Assembly (NCBI GenBank): GCA_029261995.1 | Contig: JAJDAF010000064.1 | Span: 124,001-188,000 of the forward strand | Length of the DNA: 64,000 bases | From: Candidatus Zhuqueibacterota bacterium | Lineage (GTDB): Bacteria; Zhuqueibacterota; Zhuqueibacteria; Oceanimicrobiales; Oceanimicrobiaceae | Reading direction: 5' to 3' | Shown here: piece after piece, positions 33,612 through 43,010 of the stretch | Layout of the letters: every line of letters starts with the position of its first letter | Position numbering within the stretch: the stretch's first letter is position 1 | The notes under the pieces: model-generated | The model's database searches: none | The model's input: only the letters and a program-made list of their open reading frames with translations | Told to the model about the DNA's origin: nothing | Translations under genes and position numbers: made by a program

Positions 33612-34445
33612 TTATACTTGTCCGGCCAACTCGCGCAACCGCCGGACTCTTTCTTCCGTGGATGGGTGCGTGGAAAAGAGTTTGGCGAGACCGCCGCCCC
33701 GCAAGGGATTGACGATAAACATGTGCGCCGTGGCCTGAGATGCATTCTGCATAGGCACGGCTTCCACGCCTTGCTCAAGCCGCTGCAGGGCAGAAGCCAG
33801 CGCTAGCGGTCTGCCGCAAATTTGGGCGCCACCACGGTCAGCCGCAAACTCGCGGGAGCGTGAGATGGCCATTTGAATCATCATGGCAGCGATGGGCGCC
33901 AGGATCATCATCAGAATGCTGGCAAAGGGCCCACCGTCATCATCGTCGCGGCCGCCAAAAAAGAACCCGATGTAATACAGCATGTTGATGGCTCCGGCGA
34001 TGGTGGCTGCCACTGATCCAATCAGGATGTCGCGGTGCTGAACGTGCGCCAACTCATGGGCAATGACGCCTTCAAGCTCCTCCTGTCTCAACATCCGCAT
34101 GATGCCCTCGGTTACCGCCACGGCAGCGTTTTCCGGATTTCGGCCGGTTGCAAATGCGTTAGGCGTGTTGCCGGGAATGATGTAGACTTTCGGCATCGGC
34201 AGCCGGGCTTGCTGCGACAATCGTCTGACCATCGCGTGAAGCTGGGGCGCTTGGGATTCCGTGACTTCGGTGGCACGGTAGGTCCTAAGCACCATTTTGT
34301 CGGAATACCAGTAGCTGAAAAAATTCATGCCAAGCGCGACCACGAATGCGATTACTGCGCCATTCTGTCCTGCAATTGCGTTGCCCGCAACCACGAGCAG
34401 GACGGTTAGCATGGCCATCAGAAATGTGGTTTTCAATGTACTCAT
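33612..34445 (-). CDS. htpX: Membrane zinc metalloprotease HtpX
   Basis: Inner-membrane M48 protease for quality control of misfolded membrane proteins. Two N-terminal helices precede the catalytic motif HELAH (His130, Glu131, His134), and the third ligand lies in [28 protein letters not shown] and [15 protein letters not shown] are family signatures. Two further hydrophobic segments fall at ~145-195. Length (277 aa) is normal. The ATG follows GGAGG. It appears monocistronic. Confidence 0.96.
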   Translation of the reverse strand: MSTLKTTFLMAMLTVLLVVAGNAIAGQNGAVIAFVVALGMNFFSYWYSDKMVLRTYRATEVTESQAPQLHAMVRRLSQQARLPMPKVYIIPGNTPNAFATGRNPENAAVAVTEGIMRMLRQEELEGVIAHELAHVQHRDILIGSVAATIAGAINMLYYIGFFFGGRDDDDGGPFASILMMILAPIAAMMIQMAISRSREFAADRGGAQICGRPLALASALQRLEQGVEAVPMQNASQATAHMFIVNPLRGGGLAKLFSTHPSTEERVRRLRELAGQV

Positions 34446-34591
34446 TTTGCCTCCATCTATCCTTTGAAACCTGATGTCGTCAGAGTGAAGATATCACTTC
34501 AAAGTAATGTAACGGCAAAGACGGGGGAAGGTTCACGCCTGATGTTCGAAAAAATGGCACTTGTGACAAACGAGCACCGCGGTAGTCGAAC

Positions 34592-34783
34592 TTAGTTCAG
34601 GGCCGAAAGAGAGGCCCGAATGTTATTGAGCAACTCGTCGGCTTTGCCAGCAGAATCTTCCGATGCAAGTTGTGTGTGGAGGGTCAAGGCCGTGGTGGCG
34701 CCATCGTAGTCTTCGTCCAAAGCGAGGGTCAGGCCAAGGTTGAAGTAGAGGTTGGGGAAGGCAGAGTCAATTTGCGCTGCCAT
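34592..34783 (-). pseudogene. C-terminal remnant of a TPR protein
   Basis: 63 codons that read like the end of a longer TPR protein: DSAFPNLYFNLGLTLALDED, then an Asp/Ala-rich helix and GKADELLNNIR. The frame continues 11 codons upstream of the ATG before a TGA, with no RBS, signal or extra repeats. It is best explained as the tail of a decayed gene, although a 63-aa protein cannot be excluded. Confidence 0.5.
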
Positions 34784-35058
34784 TTCGTGGCTGCGGCAAG
34801 TTTGAGCTAAGCTTCCACGCCATCAAGTTGTGGCGCGCCTGGCTTATCTGGACTGACTTTGCGGAGACAGAGCATCTGGCCGTTCGAACAGTATCCCGTG
34901 TAATATTTACATCCGAGTCACTGGGGGCGATTTTTTCTAAACCATTGGTTTTATTGATGCGAGTAGACTGGTATGGAGATTGCACTTCGTCGCGCCAGTG
35001 AAACGCGGACTTGGTTCCTGAAAGAACAGTTTATGTCATGTTGCCGATAGAGGTTACG
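34784..35058. other. Gene-poor stretch between TPR remnant and hypothetical gene
   Basis: With 34446-34591 this forms ~600 nt containing only the TPR remnant. No promoter, RNA or repeat could be supported. An open frame on the minus strand (34767-34985) has no coding character. Confidence 0.4.
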
Positions 35059-35526
35059 ATGCTCAGATTCAGAAGACATATCCAAAAACAGACATGTGAG
35101 ACGACGGAATTTCACCACCTTGAATCCCACAATCCTTATGAGATTCTTGATGTTCTAGACCGAAACGCACTTCCCTCGTTACGAACCGTGTTTGCTGATG
35201 GCGCTGGCCCGACCATCGAGAGGCTGCGCCGTCGCCTGACTGCCATTGGCCTGTTTCACGGTTCAAGAGATGGCCTGAAAGCGGTCTTGTTTGACAGACT
35301 CGACAAAGCATTTTGCAGAGATGACTTTCATGTCTTTCGATTGACTATGAATCCGGATGGCGCCTATCTCGAGCTTGAGATGTTACACCGGGCAGCAGTG
35401 GCGACGATCCGTATCTGGCGCGGCCAGCACACTTTTTTCGCCGTCGGCGACTCCGAGTTCGAAGCTACCAATGAGCGTTGTTTACAAGAGGTTTTGGCGC
35501 AGAAACTAGGTAGTAGCCAGGCTTGA
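35059..35526 (+). CDS. Hypothetical protein (155 aa)
   Basis: Unknown soluble protein. It opens with a basic segment (LRFRRHIQKQTCETTEF), then a mixed alpha/beta body with RTVFADGAGPTIERLRRRL, HVFRLTMNPDGAYLELEML and VATIRIWRGQHTFFAVGDSEFEAT, suggesting a small ligand-binding fold. ATG 35059 is chosen because AGAGG lies seven bases upstream; the frame is open back to TTG 35011. It is flanked by two remnants in a decaying region, so it may be recently acquired or decaying itself. Confidence 0.5.
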   Translation: MLRFRRHIQKQTCETTEFHHLESHNPYEILDVLDRNALPSLRTVFADGAGPTIERLRRRLTAIGLFHGSRDGLKAVLFDRLDKAFCRDDFHVFRLTMNPDGAYLELEMLHRAAVATIRIWRGQHTFFAVGDSEFEATNERCLQEVLAQKLGSSQA

Positions 35527-35548
35527 CAACCGGGTGCGCCGCGCCGGT

Positions 35549-36043
35549 TCAATCGTCTTCGGGTTCGCGTATGAAATCAGGTAGTAGCCGCAGGAAAACG
35601 GGCTCGCGGTAGGTTTGGTTTTCCGTGAGCGAGGCATACTGAATTTCGCAAATCAGCCTGGGCTCGGCCCAGACCGTGTTTGCATGTTCCAGCGGCTTCT
35701 CTTTGATCGGTCGTTCGATGAGTCTGTATTTTTGCAGTTCAGAGTAAACGTTTTTCAATAATTTGACGTCAAAACCCGTTCCGACCTTGCCACGATAGAG
35801 CCACCCGGACCCGGCTGGCTCGGCAAGTTGCAGCGCTCCAAAGGCGGCCTCCCGGTCGCCTTTGCCTTTTGTATAGCCAATCACCACGCACTCGGTCCTC
35901 TGCCGCGTTTTGCTTTTGAACCATCCCGAGCTGCGCTTCCCCGGGTGGTCGCGGCTGTTTTTATCTTTTGCCACAATGCCTTCGAGTTGCATCTGCTTTG
36001 CCGTCTCGAAGAGTTGACCGCCCTCGCGGCAAGCTGCTGTGTT
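35549..36043 (-). pseudogene. ATP-dependent DNA ligase (LigD-type) C-terminal remnant
   Basis: The readable part starts around GQLFETAKQMQLEGIVAKD and continues through WFKSKTRQRTECVVIGYTKGKG to TREPVFLRLLP-like ligase C-terminal blocks (LICEIQYASLTENQTYREP). It preserves nucleotidyltransferase motif IV (LEGIVAK), motif V (WFKSK) and the OB-fold, but the KxDG adenylation motif and the whole N-terminus are missing. A TAA closes the frame at 36044-36046, and no ligase-like sequence could be read beyond it in any frame. It cannot self-adenylate and is scored as a remnant; no Ku gene is nearby. Confidence 0.75.
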
Positions 36044-36263
36044 TTACCGGCCGGCCAGGCTTTTCGGGCAAAGCGCTGGAGCTGGTGACCTCGCACAAGC
36101 TCGAGGCCGTGGGCACGGATTCGACGCAATTGATGGTGAGTATGCTGCGATGCGCGGATGAGTTGGAGCTACGCTGGGATGGTGCGATTCATGAAGTCTG
36201 GCACCACTTCTTGTAGCCATTTGTTGAAAAGGGTAGTTCTTCGCGTGAAAATGGACAGAATGA

Positions 36264-37829
36264 CTAACGGCGAACCCTGCGACCACCGTCCGCTGCAACA
36301 GGCGCGGCCGATTTACGAAGAAGTTCCACGGTGTCGCTCGTGTCGTGAATGAAGATAGCGATTTGAGAGCTGCCAGGAGTAAATGGAGCGGTGGTACGCG
36401 GCAGGTCGGTTAGCTGTCGCGGGTCAAATCCCTGGAAATAGTTCGGCTCGTACATGCGGATATCGAGTGCTTTTTCCAGCCGAAACATCGACATTCTGGC
36501 TTCAAGCCAGGCTGTCAACTCCGGGAATCTGTGCACGATGGGGTCTACGACCAGCAGCAGGCTATCGTGTGCGGCAAGAATGGAATCCAGCTCCGCTATT
36601 GTTTGCCGGCGCATCTCGATAGATTTGTGCTGCTCGTAGAAATAGAAGTTCTTGCTGAGCTGCGATAGAATGGGCTCATCCCGGACCTTGAGGTAGTTGG
36701 CGGCCTCGCGATAGGCTGTTGTTTCGATTGCCAATGATGGAAGGGCTCCTGTCAGATTCCACGCCAGGACAATTGTTGCCGGGGCCGCCTGCGCAACCAT
36801 CTGCCAACCGGGTAATTTTTGTGGGAGCACCGAAATTCCGACTGCGGCAAGCAAGCAAATTCCTGGCAGTGCGGGCAGCAGCAATCTTGGAAAACTTAGA
36901 TAAAGCAGAGCAGCTCCGACCATGGCTACTGTCACATAAAGGATGAATCGCGTGGGCCGTGCTGGTTTCATGCAGGTTGCAGCCCCGAAACACGCGAAAA
37001 GCAGAAGAGCCGGCGAAAGCCACTTTCTGAGGTAGAACCAGATGACACCCAAATCTGTGGCCGGCAAGTTCCGGGTCAGGGAGTGGCCGAGCTGGTGCTG
37101 CAGAATTTGATCGTAGCCCACCGTAAATTGCACGGCCAGGAACCACGGCGCGTAGAGGGCCACGGCGATGACAACGGAGAGTAAAAAGGGTCGCAAAGGC
37201 GTGGTTGCGAGCGCCTTCCCAAATCCTTCTTTGGTCTTGATTATAATCTGAGTCGCAAGCCAGCCTGCCACCAGAATGATTGGCAGAAATCCATGGTATT
37301 TGGTGTTCCAACACAATCCAGTGAGCACGCCTGCCAGTATGAACCACCGTTTCTTGCCTGATTCGAGGGCGAGAAAGTAAGCCGCCAGAGCTGCCCAAAA
37401 CAAACCAGTGAACAGCGCGTCCGTCAGCGCCAGCCGTGAGAACATCAGGTGGTATTCCGCCGTGGCCAGGAAGAGAGCCGCCATAACAGCCACCGGCCTT
37501 GAAAACCAGGTCCGGCCGATCCAGTAGCAAATGCCCACGGTTGTCGTGCCAGCCATGGCTGCAACCGCAATCGCGACATAATCCCGGATTCCGAACAAGA
37601 AGAAAAAGCATCCAATCAGTGTCGGAAAGAGTCCTGGCGCGTGCCCGGACTGGTAGGTCCATCCTTCACGGCCAAAAGTCGCGAGCCATTTGCCGGTCAT
37701 GGCGTAGGACCCCTCGTCAAAATGCGTGAGTCCAAGCGACTCCAGATTCCAGCAACGCAGCAAGCCGGCGAATGAGATGAGCGCCGCCAGCAGGTACCAG
37801 TCTTTGGTTGTCCAGGGTGTCGGTTTCAC
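36264..37829 (-). CDS. GT39/ArnT-like membrane glycosyltransferase
   Basis: 521-aa polytopic GT-C enzyme expected to transfer a sugar from a lipid-phosphate donor. The first periplasmic loop carries THFDEGSYAMTGKW, in which the acidic Asp-Glu pair marks PMT/ArnT catalysis. The segment FSRLALTDALFTGLFW follows, with about ten hydrophobic helices and a C-terminal soluble region (~410-521). The start is GTG. It lies behind a second GT39-like gene in the glycan cluster. Acceptor (lipid A, glycan or protein) is unknown. Confidence 0.85.
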   Translation of the reverse strand: MKPTPWTTKDWYLLAALISFAGLLRCWNLESLGLTHFDEGSYAMTGKWLATFGREGWTYQSGHAPGLFPTLIGCFFFLFGIRDYVAIAVAAMAGTTTVGICYWIGRTWFSRPVAVMAALFLATAEYHLMFSRLALTDALFTGLFWAALAAYFLALESGKKRWFILAGVLTGLCWNTKYHGFLPIILVAGWLATQIIIKTKEGFGKALATTPLRPFLLSVVIAVALYAPWFLAVQFTVGYDQILQHQLGHSLTRNLPATDLGVIWFYLRKWLSPALLLFACFGAATCMKPARPTRFILYVTVAMVGAALLYLSFPRLLLPALPGICLLAAVGISVLPQKLPGWQMVAQAAPATIVLAWNLTGALPSLAIETTAYREAANYLKVRDEPILSQLSKNFYFYEQHKSIEMRRQTIAELDSILAAHDSLLLVVDPIVHRFPELTAWLEARMSMFRLEKALDIRMYEPNYFQGFDPRQLTDLPRTTAPFTPGSSQIAIFIHDTSDTVELLRKSAAPVAADGGRRVRR

Positions 37830-37841
37830 CGTGTGCCGGCT

Positions 37842-37855
37842 CGTAACATGTTACG
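37842..37855. repeat. Perfect 14-bp palindrome between the two GT39-like genes
   Basis: CGTAACATGTTACG reads identically on both strands, 13 nt upstream of the GTG of the distal GT39 gene. It could be a regulator site or a short mRNA hairpin near its ribosome entry. Confidence 0.4.
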
Positions 37856-37891
37856 CCTCCTCCAAACAGCCAATTCCGAAAAGCAAACTGC

Positions 37892-39379
37892 TTACTGATT
37901 TCCTGCCATGGTCACGGAGTAGATTCTTGCCAACTCAGTTTCAAATGTTATGTTGAACATGTCCGGGAACCTGGTCAGGAGTCCGAAGACGAGCCGATCC
38001 GAAGGCAACGCTGGTTCGAAGCCGTGAAAGACTGCAAGGAAGCGGATTCGCCGCTCATTCAGAAAAGCAAGCATGCCGGCTTCGTCTGAAATGTCCTGCA
38101 AGCCTGCGCATAAAATCCGCTTCCGGCCGAGACGTGATTGCGCGATGATGCGCTGGTAAGCCATCGGAGCTGCGTCCGAGATGTCGGCGAAGCGCGGCGC
38201 GACGACCAGAGCGTTGGTATAGTCGTCATTCAGACTGCGGTCGATGAATTGCGCGACCGCGTACGGCGTGCGAAATTCAGGGTTCTGGTCAAGTTTCAGG
38301 ATTGTGAGCACGGCAACTGCAGTCATAGCGCTCACGGCCAGAACCGCGCCTGTTCTTGCAAGAGCTGTGTATTCTTTGCCACGCCGGCTCATCCAGTTTG
38401 CCACGACCTCCAGGCCAACCATGGCAAAGGTCAACGCGATACTCATGTGCAGCATCACGAAGCGATTTACGTGCTCGAATTCCTTGCCAATAATGAAGAA
38501 GAAGAAAATGATGACCATGGCGCCGTGTGCTATCAGGAGTTTCAGCGCCGGGTGGCTGGTCTTCGCGTTTCTTGCCACTGCGACAAGCCCGGGCACGGCG
38601 AAAAGGATGATCGGCGAGGCGAAACGGAGGTACCAGTACAGATTTCGCAGCGCGTATTGACCGGCCCAAACTAGGTCGAGGTGGGAATTGCGCACATAGA
38701 ACTGCTTGTCCTGAGTTTGTAGTAGGAATTCATTCCAGCCGCCGAGCACAAAATGGCTGGCGAGTAGCCAGGTAATGGGAGCCCAGCCGAAATACACCGC
38801 CGCCCCTGCCAGACGCTTAACAAGATGGGGCCGCTCGCTGTTCTCGTGCTGCACCACCTTCCAGACGATCAAGATGGGCAGAATGAACCAGCTTTCATAG
38901 CGTGTCAGACAGGCCAGTCCAAAAAACACAGCGCCCGCTCCGGAAACGAAAAACGGCCGTTTTCGAAAAAGGCAGGCAAGTGCCGTGTAGAACAACCCAA
39001 GAAAAAGGACATCCTGATAGGGCATGAGGGAGAGCGAAACGTAGAGCGAATTTGTGGTGAAAAGCAGTCCGCCCAGCACGGCCCATGTGAGGCCCGTGAA
39101 TTGGCGCAGGAACGCGTAGTAAGCTCCGCCCGCCAGCGCGCCGATGATGGCGAACGTCAACCGGATGGGCAAAATGCCGTCGCCAATTTTGGCTGTGGCA
39201 AATACCAGACTCTGGGTCAGTGGCAGCCAGTGCGCGAGAAAAATCGAGTCCTTGAAATAGATGCGACCGATACAGTCATTGCCGAATGCCACGGGAAAGG
39301 CCAGAATCAGGCTCACGCGCAGAATGATTCCAAAGGCAACAATGACAATCGCGTCGTGTCTGGCCGTGTCTTTGGTCAT
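37892..39379 (-). CDS. GT39-like (PMT-type) membrane glycosyltransferase
   Basis: 495-aa polytopic GT-C protein. An early loop with CIGRIYFKDSIFLAHWLP takes the place of the acidic PMT loop. SLSLMPYQDVLFLGLFYTAL corresponds to the second conserved loop, and CLTRYESWFILPIL matches the R-Y-E motif of this superfamily. About eleven helices are visible, with a soluble C-terminus. Its ATG overlaps the GT87 stop (ATGA), implying coupled translation in the glycan operon. Confidence 0.8.
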   Translation of the reverse strand: MTKDTARHDAIVIVAFGIILRVSLILAFPVAFGNDCIGRIYFKDSIFLAHWLPLTQSLVFATAKIGDGILPIRLTFAIIGALAGGAYYAFLRQFTGLTWAVLGGLLFTTNSLYVSLSLMPYQDVLFLGLFYTALACLFRKRPFFVSGAGAVFFGLACLTRYESWFILPILIVWKVVQHENSERPHLVKRLAGAAVYFGWAPITWLLASHFVLGGWNEFLLQTQDKQFYVRNSHLDLVWAGQYALRNLYWYLRFASPIILFAVPGLVAVARNAKTSHPALKLLIAHGAMVIIFFFFIIGKEFEHVNRFVMLHMSIALTFAMVGLEVVANWMSRRGKEYTALARTGAVLAVSAMTAVAVLTILKLDQNPEFRTPYAVAQFIDRSLNDDYTNALVVAPRFADISDAAPMAYQRIIAQSRLGRKRILCAGLQDISDEAGMLAFLNERRIRFLAVFHGFEPALPSDRLVFGLLTRFPDMFNITFETELARIYSVTMAGNQ

Positions 39380-41553
39380 TGCGCACTCTTGTTCGTGGTG
39401 GTGGAGGTTGTACCACCAGGATTGTCACCGGGAAATGGCAGCCAGTAGAGGGTGCTGAATTCCAGCCCCCGCCCGCGATCTGAGGTGAAGATGACCCAGC
39501 GGTTTCTGGCATCCCAGGTTGGCGAGCTATCCGCCGCCGGGTCCAAAGTAAGCCTTGCAAGCGACTTGTCCGCCACGTTGGCTACCCAGACATCGCGGTT
39601 GCCGTTTTGCCGCCATGAGAACAGAATCGCACCGTCATCTTCTGCCCAGCACGGCTCATCGATTCTCTGATCAGAAAATAGAATTGTTTCCGTACCGCGA
39701 CCAGCCGTGTTGAAGATGCCGAGGGTGTAGCCAGATTCGGTCTTGCTGCAGAAGGCGAGCCGCTGGCCGTCGGCGGAGTAGGCAAGGTCGTAAACCTCCC
39801 CGGGCATGTCGAACTCCTCGGCGTCGAAGTCGTCCGGAGAGACGATCAGTATTCTACCCGCCTGCACGCATGCGAAATTTTCACCGCCCGGGTGCCATGC
39901 TGGACTCGAACCGGGAATGAGCAGTCCCGGTTTCTGGTAAGGCCGGTCGCTGGCGGTGATCCAGTTGGTCCCGTCGAAAATCGTTTCCGCCAACAACTTC
40001 TGGCCGTCGGCGGCGAGCGACGGATGGTAGTAATTCGGGATGCCACGCGGGGTCAGCCGGTCGCCTTCACCGGTGTAAATGGCGTAGTTGTCGTTGAGCA
40101 GTTCACAGTAGCTGAAAACCAGTTTGCCACCGCTGACGCTGGGTGATTTCATCAGCAGTCCCAGGTGGCGATTGAAGACCGGTGAATCGACTCGCAGCCA
40201 TTGTGCGGCATCCGTGACCCGACCCATTCGCTTAGTGTAGCCCAACGCCGTTGTTGTCGCAACGACAAGCGCAAGTGTGGCCCAAAAGCCGGCGGACTTC
40301 GGTACCAACGGACGGATTTTTTCTCTGAAAATCCAGATTGTGATGACAAAGAAGGTCAGAGTCAGCCAGAGTCGAGAGTAGGCTAAGGGAGTCGTCCAGC
40401 TGCTCGCCAGGAATTGCAGTTTCATGAAGTGTGGAAGATTGAGTACTACGAACAGAGCGCCAATCACCGCTGCGGCAGCCGGTCGATTTGAATCCTGCAG
40501 AAGCTTTACCAGAAAAACCGCCGACATCGCCATCAGCAAAAAATAGTAGGTCGTGTTGGCAGGTGCAATCAAAAGAACGACCACGGGCAGTAGGGCGAAG
40601 TGCAACAGATTCGTTCTGGCTCTGTCGTTGTAATGGAGTTTTGAAAATATGTACAAAGTGAAGGCGAGTAATGACCAGAATATCGCATTCTTACAGAGGT
40701 AGAAGAGAAATACCGAAGGCATAGGTGGCGTGGCATTGAGGGTCGGTTCGGCAAGAAAAAGCCGGCCAAACAGGCTGTTCCAGGACTGGAAGTAAACACT
40801 AAATGGGTCCTGGATCTCTCCGACCAAATGCCTGGTCAGAACTTCTGATGCAAAGGTCGAAAATACCTGGGAGCCGGCCAGCACGACCGTGGCGCCAAGC
40901 ACAGCGGCAATGGTCAGACTGGCACTCAGGACGAGCGGCCATTTTTTTTGCCACAGGCCGTACGCGATGAACACCACGCCGAAATATTTTACTGGCGTCA
41001 TGAGCGCGAAGCAGACGCCGGCAGCGGCGAACTGGCCACGCTGGTAGAAAAAGATACCCAACAGGATGGTTGAAGTCACCAGCAGGTATTGTTGGCCGAA
41101 CAAGAAATTGTTGATCAGGCCGTAACCCGTCCCCAGGAACAAAAGAGTCGTTACCAGCCAGCCGCCTCCGGCAATCCTGGTGAGCAGCCAGATGTTTAGG
41201 ATGACAAGAACAATCCCAAGCGAAGTCCAGATATTCTTGGCGGTGACGGGATTGAATGGCGCGAGCGGCAGGAAGACCAGAGCCGTCGATGGCGGGTGTG
41301 GGATAAATCCGCCTACCTGATTTTCTATGCCGTAACGGTCCATTTGTTGCTGAAACCAGACAAAATCACTGTACGCACGCTCGAATGGAACGCCGTCAGC
41401 CAGAAGTCGAGAGGCCGTGTAGTAGTTTGCAAAATCTCCACGGGTGTTGTTAAACGCCGGGAGTACGCCGTACTGAAAAATCAAGTAGGCGAACACAATA
41501 ATGCCCATTCGCATCAGGGTCTTGAAGTCGATTTGTCGTAAGAGCCTTTTCAT
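39376..41553 (-). CDS. GT87-like membrane glycosyltransferase fused to a TolB-type beta-propeller
   Basis: 725 aa in two halves. Residues ~1-435 form a polytopic GT-C enzyme of the GT87 type: DFANYYTASRLLADG, the first catalytic-loop Asp, YSDFVWFQQQMD, GFIPHPPSTALVFLPLAPF and FLFGQQYLL. Residues ~445-700 carry PD40/TolB-like propeller blades (DGQKLLAETIFDGTNW, SADGQRLAFCSKTESGY, WAEDDGAILFSWRQNGNRD, TWDARNRWVIFTSDRG). GT87 proteins normally end at ~400-450 aa, so the propeller is an added module, perhaps binding the growing glycan or a partner in the periplasm. The stop overlaps the next GT39-like gene. The window's tightest gene coupling is here. Confidence 0.82.
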   Translation of the reverse strand: MKRLLRQIDFKTLMRMGIIVFAYLIFQYGVLPAFNNTRGDFANYYTASRLLADGVPFERAYSDFVWFQQQMDRYGIENQVGGFIPHPPSTALVFLPLAPFNPVTAKNIWTSLGIVLVILNIWLLTRIAGGGWLVTTLLFLGTGYGLINNFLFGQQYLLVTSTILLGIFFYQRGQFAAAGVCFALMTPVKYFGVVFIAYGLWQKKWPLVLSASLTIAAVLGATVVLAGSQVFSTFASEVLTRHLVGEIQDPFSVYFQSWNSLFGRLFLAEPTLNATPPMPSVFLFYLCKNAIFWSLLAFTLYIFSKLHYNDRARTNLLHFALLPVVVLLIAPANTTYYFLLMAMSAVFLVKLLQDSNRPAAAAVIGALFVVLNLPHFMKLQFLASSWTTPLAYSRLWLTLTFFVITIWIFREKIRPLVPKSAGFWATLALVVATTTALGYTKRMGRVTDAAQWLRVDSPVFNRHLGLLMKSPSVSGGKLVFSYCELLNDNYAIYTGEGDRLTPRGIPNYYHPSLAADGQKLLAETIFDGTNWITASDRPYQKPGLLIPGSSPAWHPGGENFACVQAGRILIVSPDDFDAEEFDMPGEVYDLAYSADGQRLAFCSKTESGYTLGIFNTAGRGTETILFSDQRIDEPCWAEDDGAILFSWRQNGNRDVWVANVADKSLARLTLDPAADSSPTWDARNRWVIFTSDRGRGLEFSTLYWLPFPGDNPGGTTSTTTNKSAQ

Positions 41554-41714
41554 GCAGCGACATCCCGGGCGGCGCCCTGAGCCATGCAGGTCGGTGGGTG
41601 TTCGAACTCATTTTCCTGCCGGCTAACATTTCCCGGAAATGCGAAGGAGAAAAAAGGCCGAACGCGTCGCCGAGTCCTGATGTGTTTTTCAGCCATCATT
41701 CGATAGCACCAGTT

Positions 41715-43001
41715 CTATTCGATTGTTACCAGTTGAGTTGTCCTTTCGCGAACATCCGAAGTCCGGCTTCTTTGAAAATGCAGATATAGGCCGGCAAAGC
41801 AGATGGCACAGAATGTCTCACTGATCAGGCCGCTGACGGCGAGCGCCGATGCCCCCGCGGTTGGGATCAGGATGGAGTTCAGGCCCAGATTAATAGCCAG
41901 CGCCGCGGATAACACGCGAATGGTCCATTTGGATTTGCCGGCATGGAAAAAAACGTAAATCAGAGTCGAGTAAATCCCTAGCGGCACTACGGACCAGACG
42001 TAGATACGCAGGATTTCCGTGGCATCGTCAATGGCGAAAGTCAGCCTGATTAGCTCGTTCGCGACAGCGAAGATCACGACTGCCGCGGTCAGGTTCGCGA
42101 ACACCTGCAGCAGGAGGGTGCGGCGCGTTAATTCGTTGCCGGTTTTGATGTTCTTACCTCCGGCGCTAATCGCCGGGAAGAACGACGCCACGATGACCGA
42201 GGGAATCATGCGCAGCACCTTCACAAAGCTGGCGGCCGCACTGAACGCGCCCACCTGAGCAGGCGTACCGAGTTTGCCGAGCAGGACAACATCGAGGCGG
42301 TAATACAACATGCCGACGATGCCGACCGTGAAAAATGGCAGAGATCTGCGGGCGAGATTTTGACAGGCCGCGACGTCGAGCCAGGGTTGCTGCGGTCTGC
42401 CCCAGGCAGGCCGCATGTAACGGAAAGCAATCCAAATCAGGCCGGCTTTGCAGCACTCGAGGGCAACCAGGAAGGCCAGAATGGTTGTGAAACTCTGACC
42501 TGTTTTGAACAACAGCCAACTGCCCAGAATCAAGCCGGCCGCTGTGAGCGCAGCTACGGCTGCCAGCAGCGCCATCTTCTGGTGGGCGCGCAGGACCGCC
42601 TCCACGGTTGAATAGAGCGCGCGTGGCAGAATCAGCAGGCCGAAGAGCCAGAGCAGGCGTGCGGCTTCTCCATTTTCGAACAGAATGGTCGAGACCAGCA
42701 GCAGGGCTGCAGTGGCGCCCGTTGTCAGAACAATTTTTATGACAATCGTCTGTTTCAGAATGCGGGAGGTCTGGTCTGGCGCGCGGTTGATCTCTTGAAC
42801 CAGGGAAGTTGATTGGCCGAGGTCAACCAGGTAAACAAAGGGCATCAGGGTGGCGGTGAACAGGGCATAAAGCCCAAGGGTCTCCTGGCCGAGCGTTCGT
42901 GCCAGCAAGACAGAAAAAACAAACAAGCCGGCAAGGCTACTCAGATTCATGAGCATGAGCCAGGCAGAATTGCTGAACAGAGTCCGGGTTCGTGTTGTCA
43001 A
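41715..43001 (-). CDS. Wzx-like polysaccharide flippase
   Basis: 428-aa polytopic protein of the MOP superfamily, expected to flip lipid-linked glycan across the inner membrane. N-terminal SNSAWLMLMNLSSLAGLFVFSVLLARTLG is the typical Wzx entry, followed by LGLYALFTATLMPF; about twelve helices are apparent. The TTG start has AGGGA nine bases upstream and lies 9 nt behind the radical SAM gene. Position among glycosyltransferases supports a surface-glycan role. Confidence 0.85.
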   Translation of the reverse strand: MTTRTRTLFSNSAWLMLMNLSSLAGLFVFSVLLARTLGQETLGLYALFTATLMPFVYLVDLGQSTSLVQEINRAPDQTSRILKQTIVIKIVLTTGATAALLLVSTILFENGEAARLLWLFGLLILPRALYSTVEAVLRAHQKMALLAAVAALTAAGLILGSWLLFKTGQSFTTILAFLVALECCKAGLIWIAFRYMRPAWGRPQQPWLDVAACQNLARRSLPFFTVGIVGMLYYRLDVVLLGKLGTPAQVGAFSAAASFVKVLRMIPSVIVASFFPAISAGGKNIKTGNELTRRTLLLQVFANLTAAVVIFAVANELIRLTFAIDDATEILRIYVWSVVPLGIYSTLIYVFFHAGKSKWTIRVLSAALAINLGLNSILIPTAGASALAVSGLISETFCAICFAGLYLHFQRSRTSDVRERTTQLVTIE

Positions 43002-43010
43002 ATGTGGTCC

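Noticed and set aside
35968-36216. 82-codon plus-strand frame opposite the ligase remnant
   Set aside because: It reads smoothly but has no RBS or recognised motif and overlaps the remnant; kept only as a curiosity.
36676-37662. 328-codon open frame on the minus strand inside the GT39-like gene
   Set aside because: It lies in another frame of a clear polytopic transferase, has scattered Cys/His/Arg and no domain pattern.
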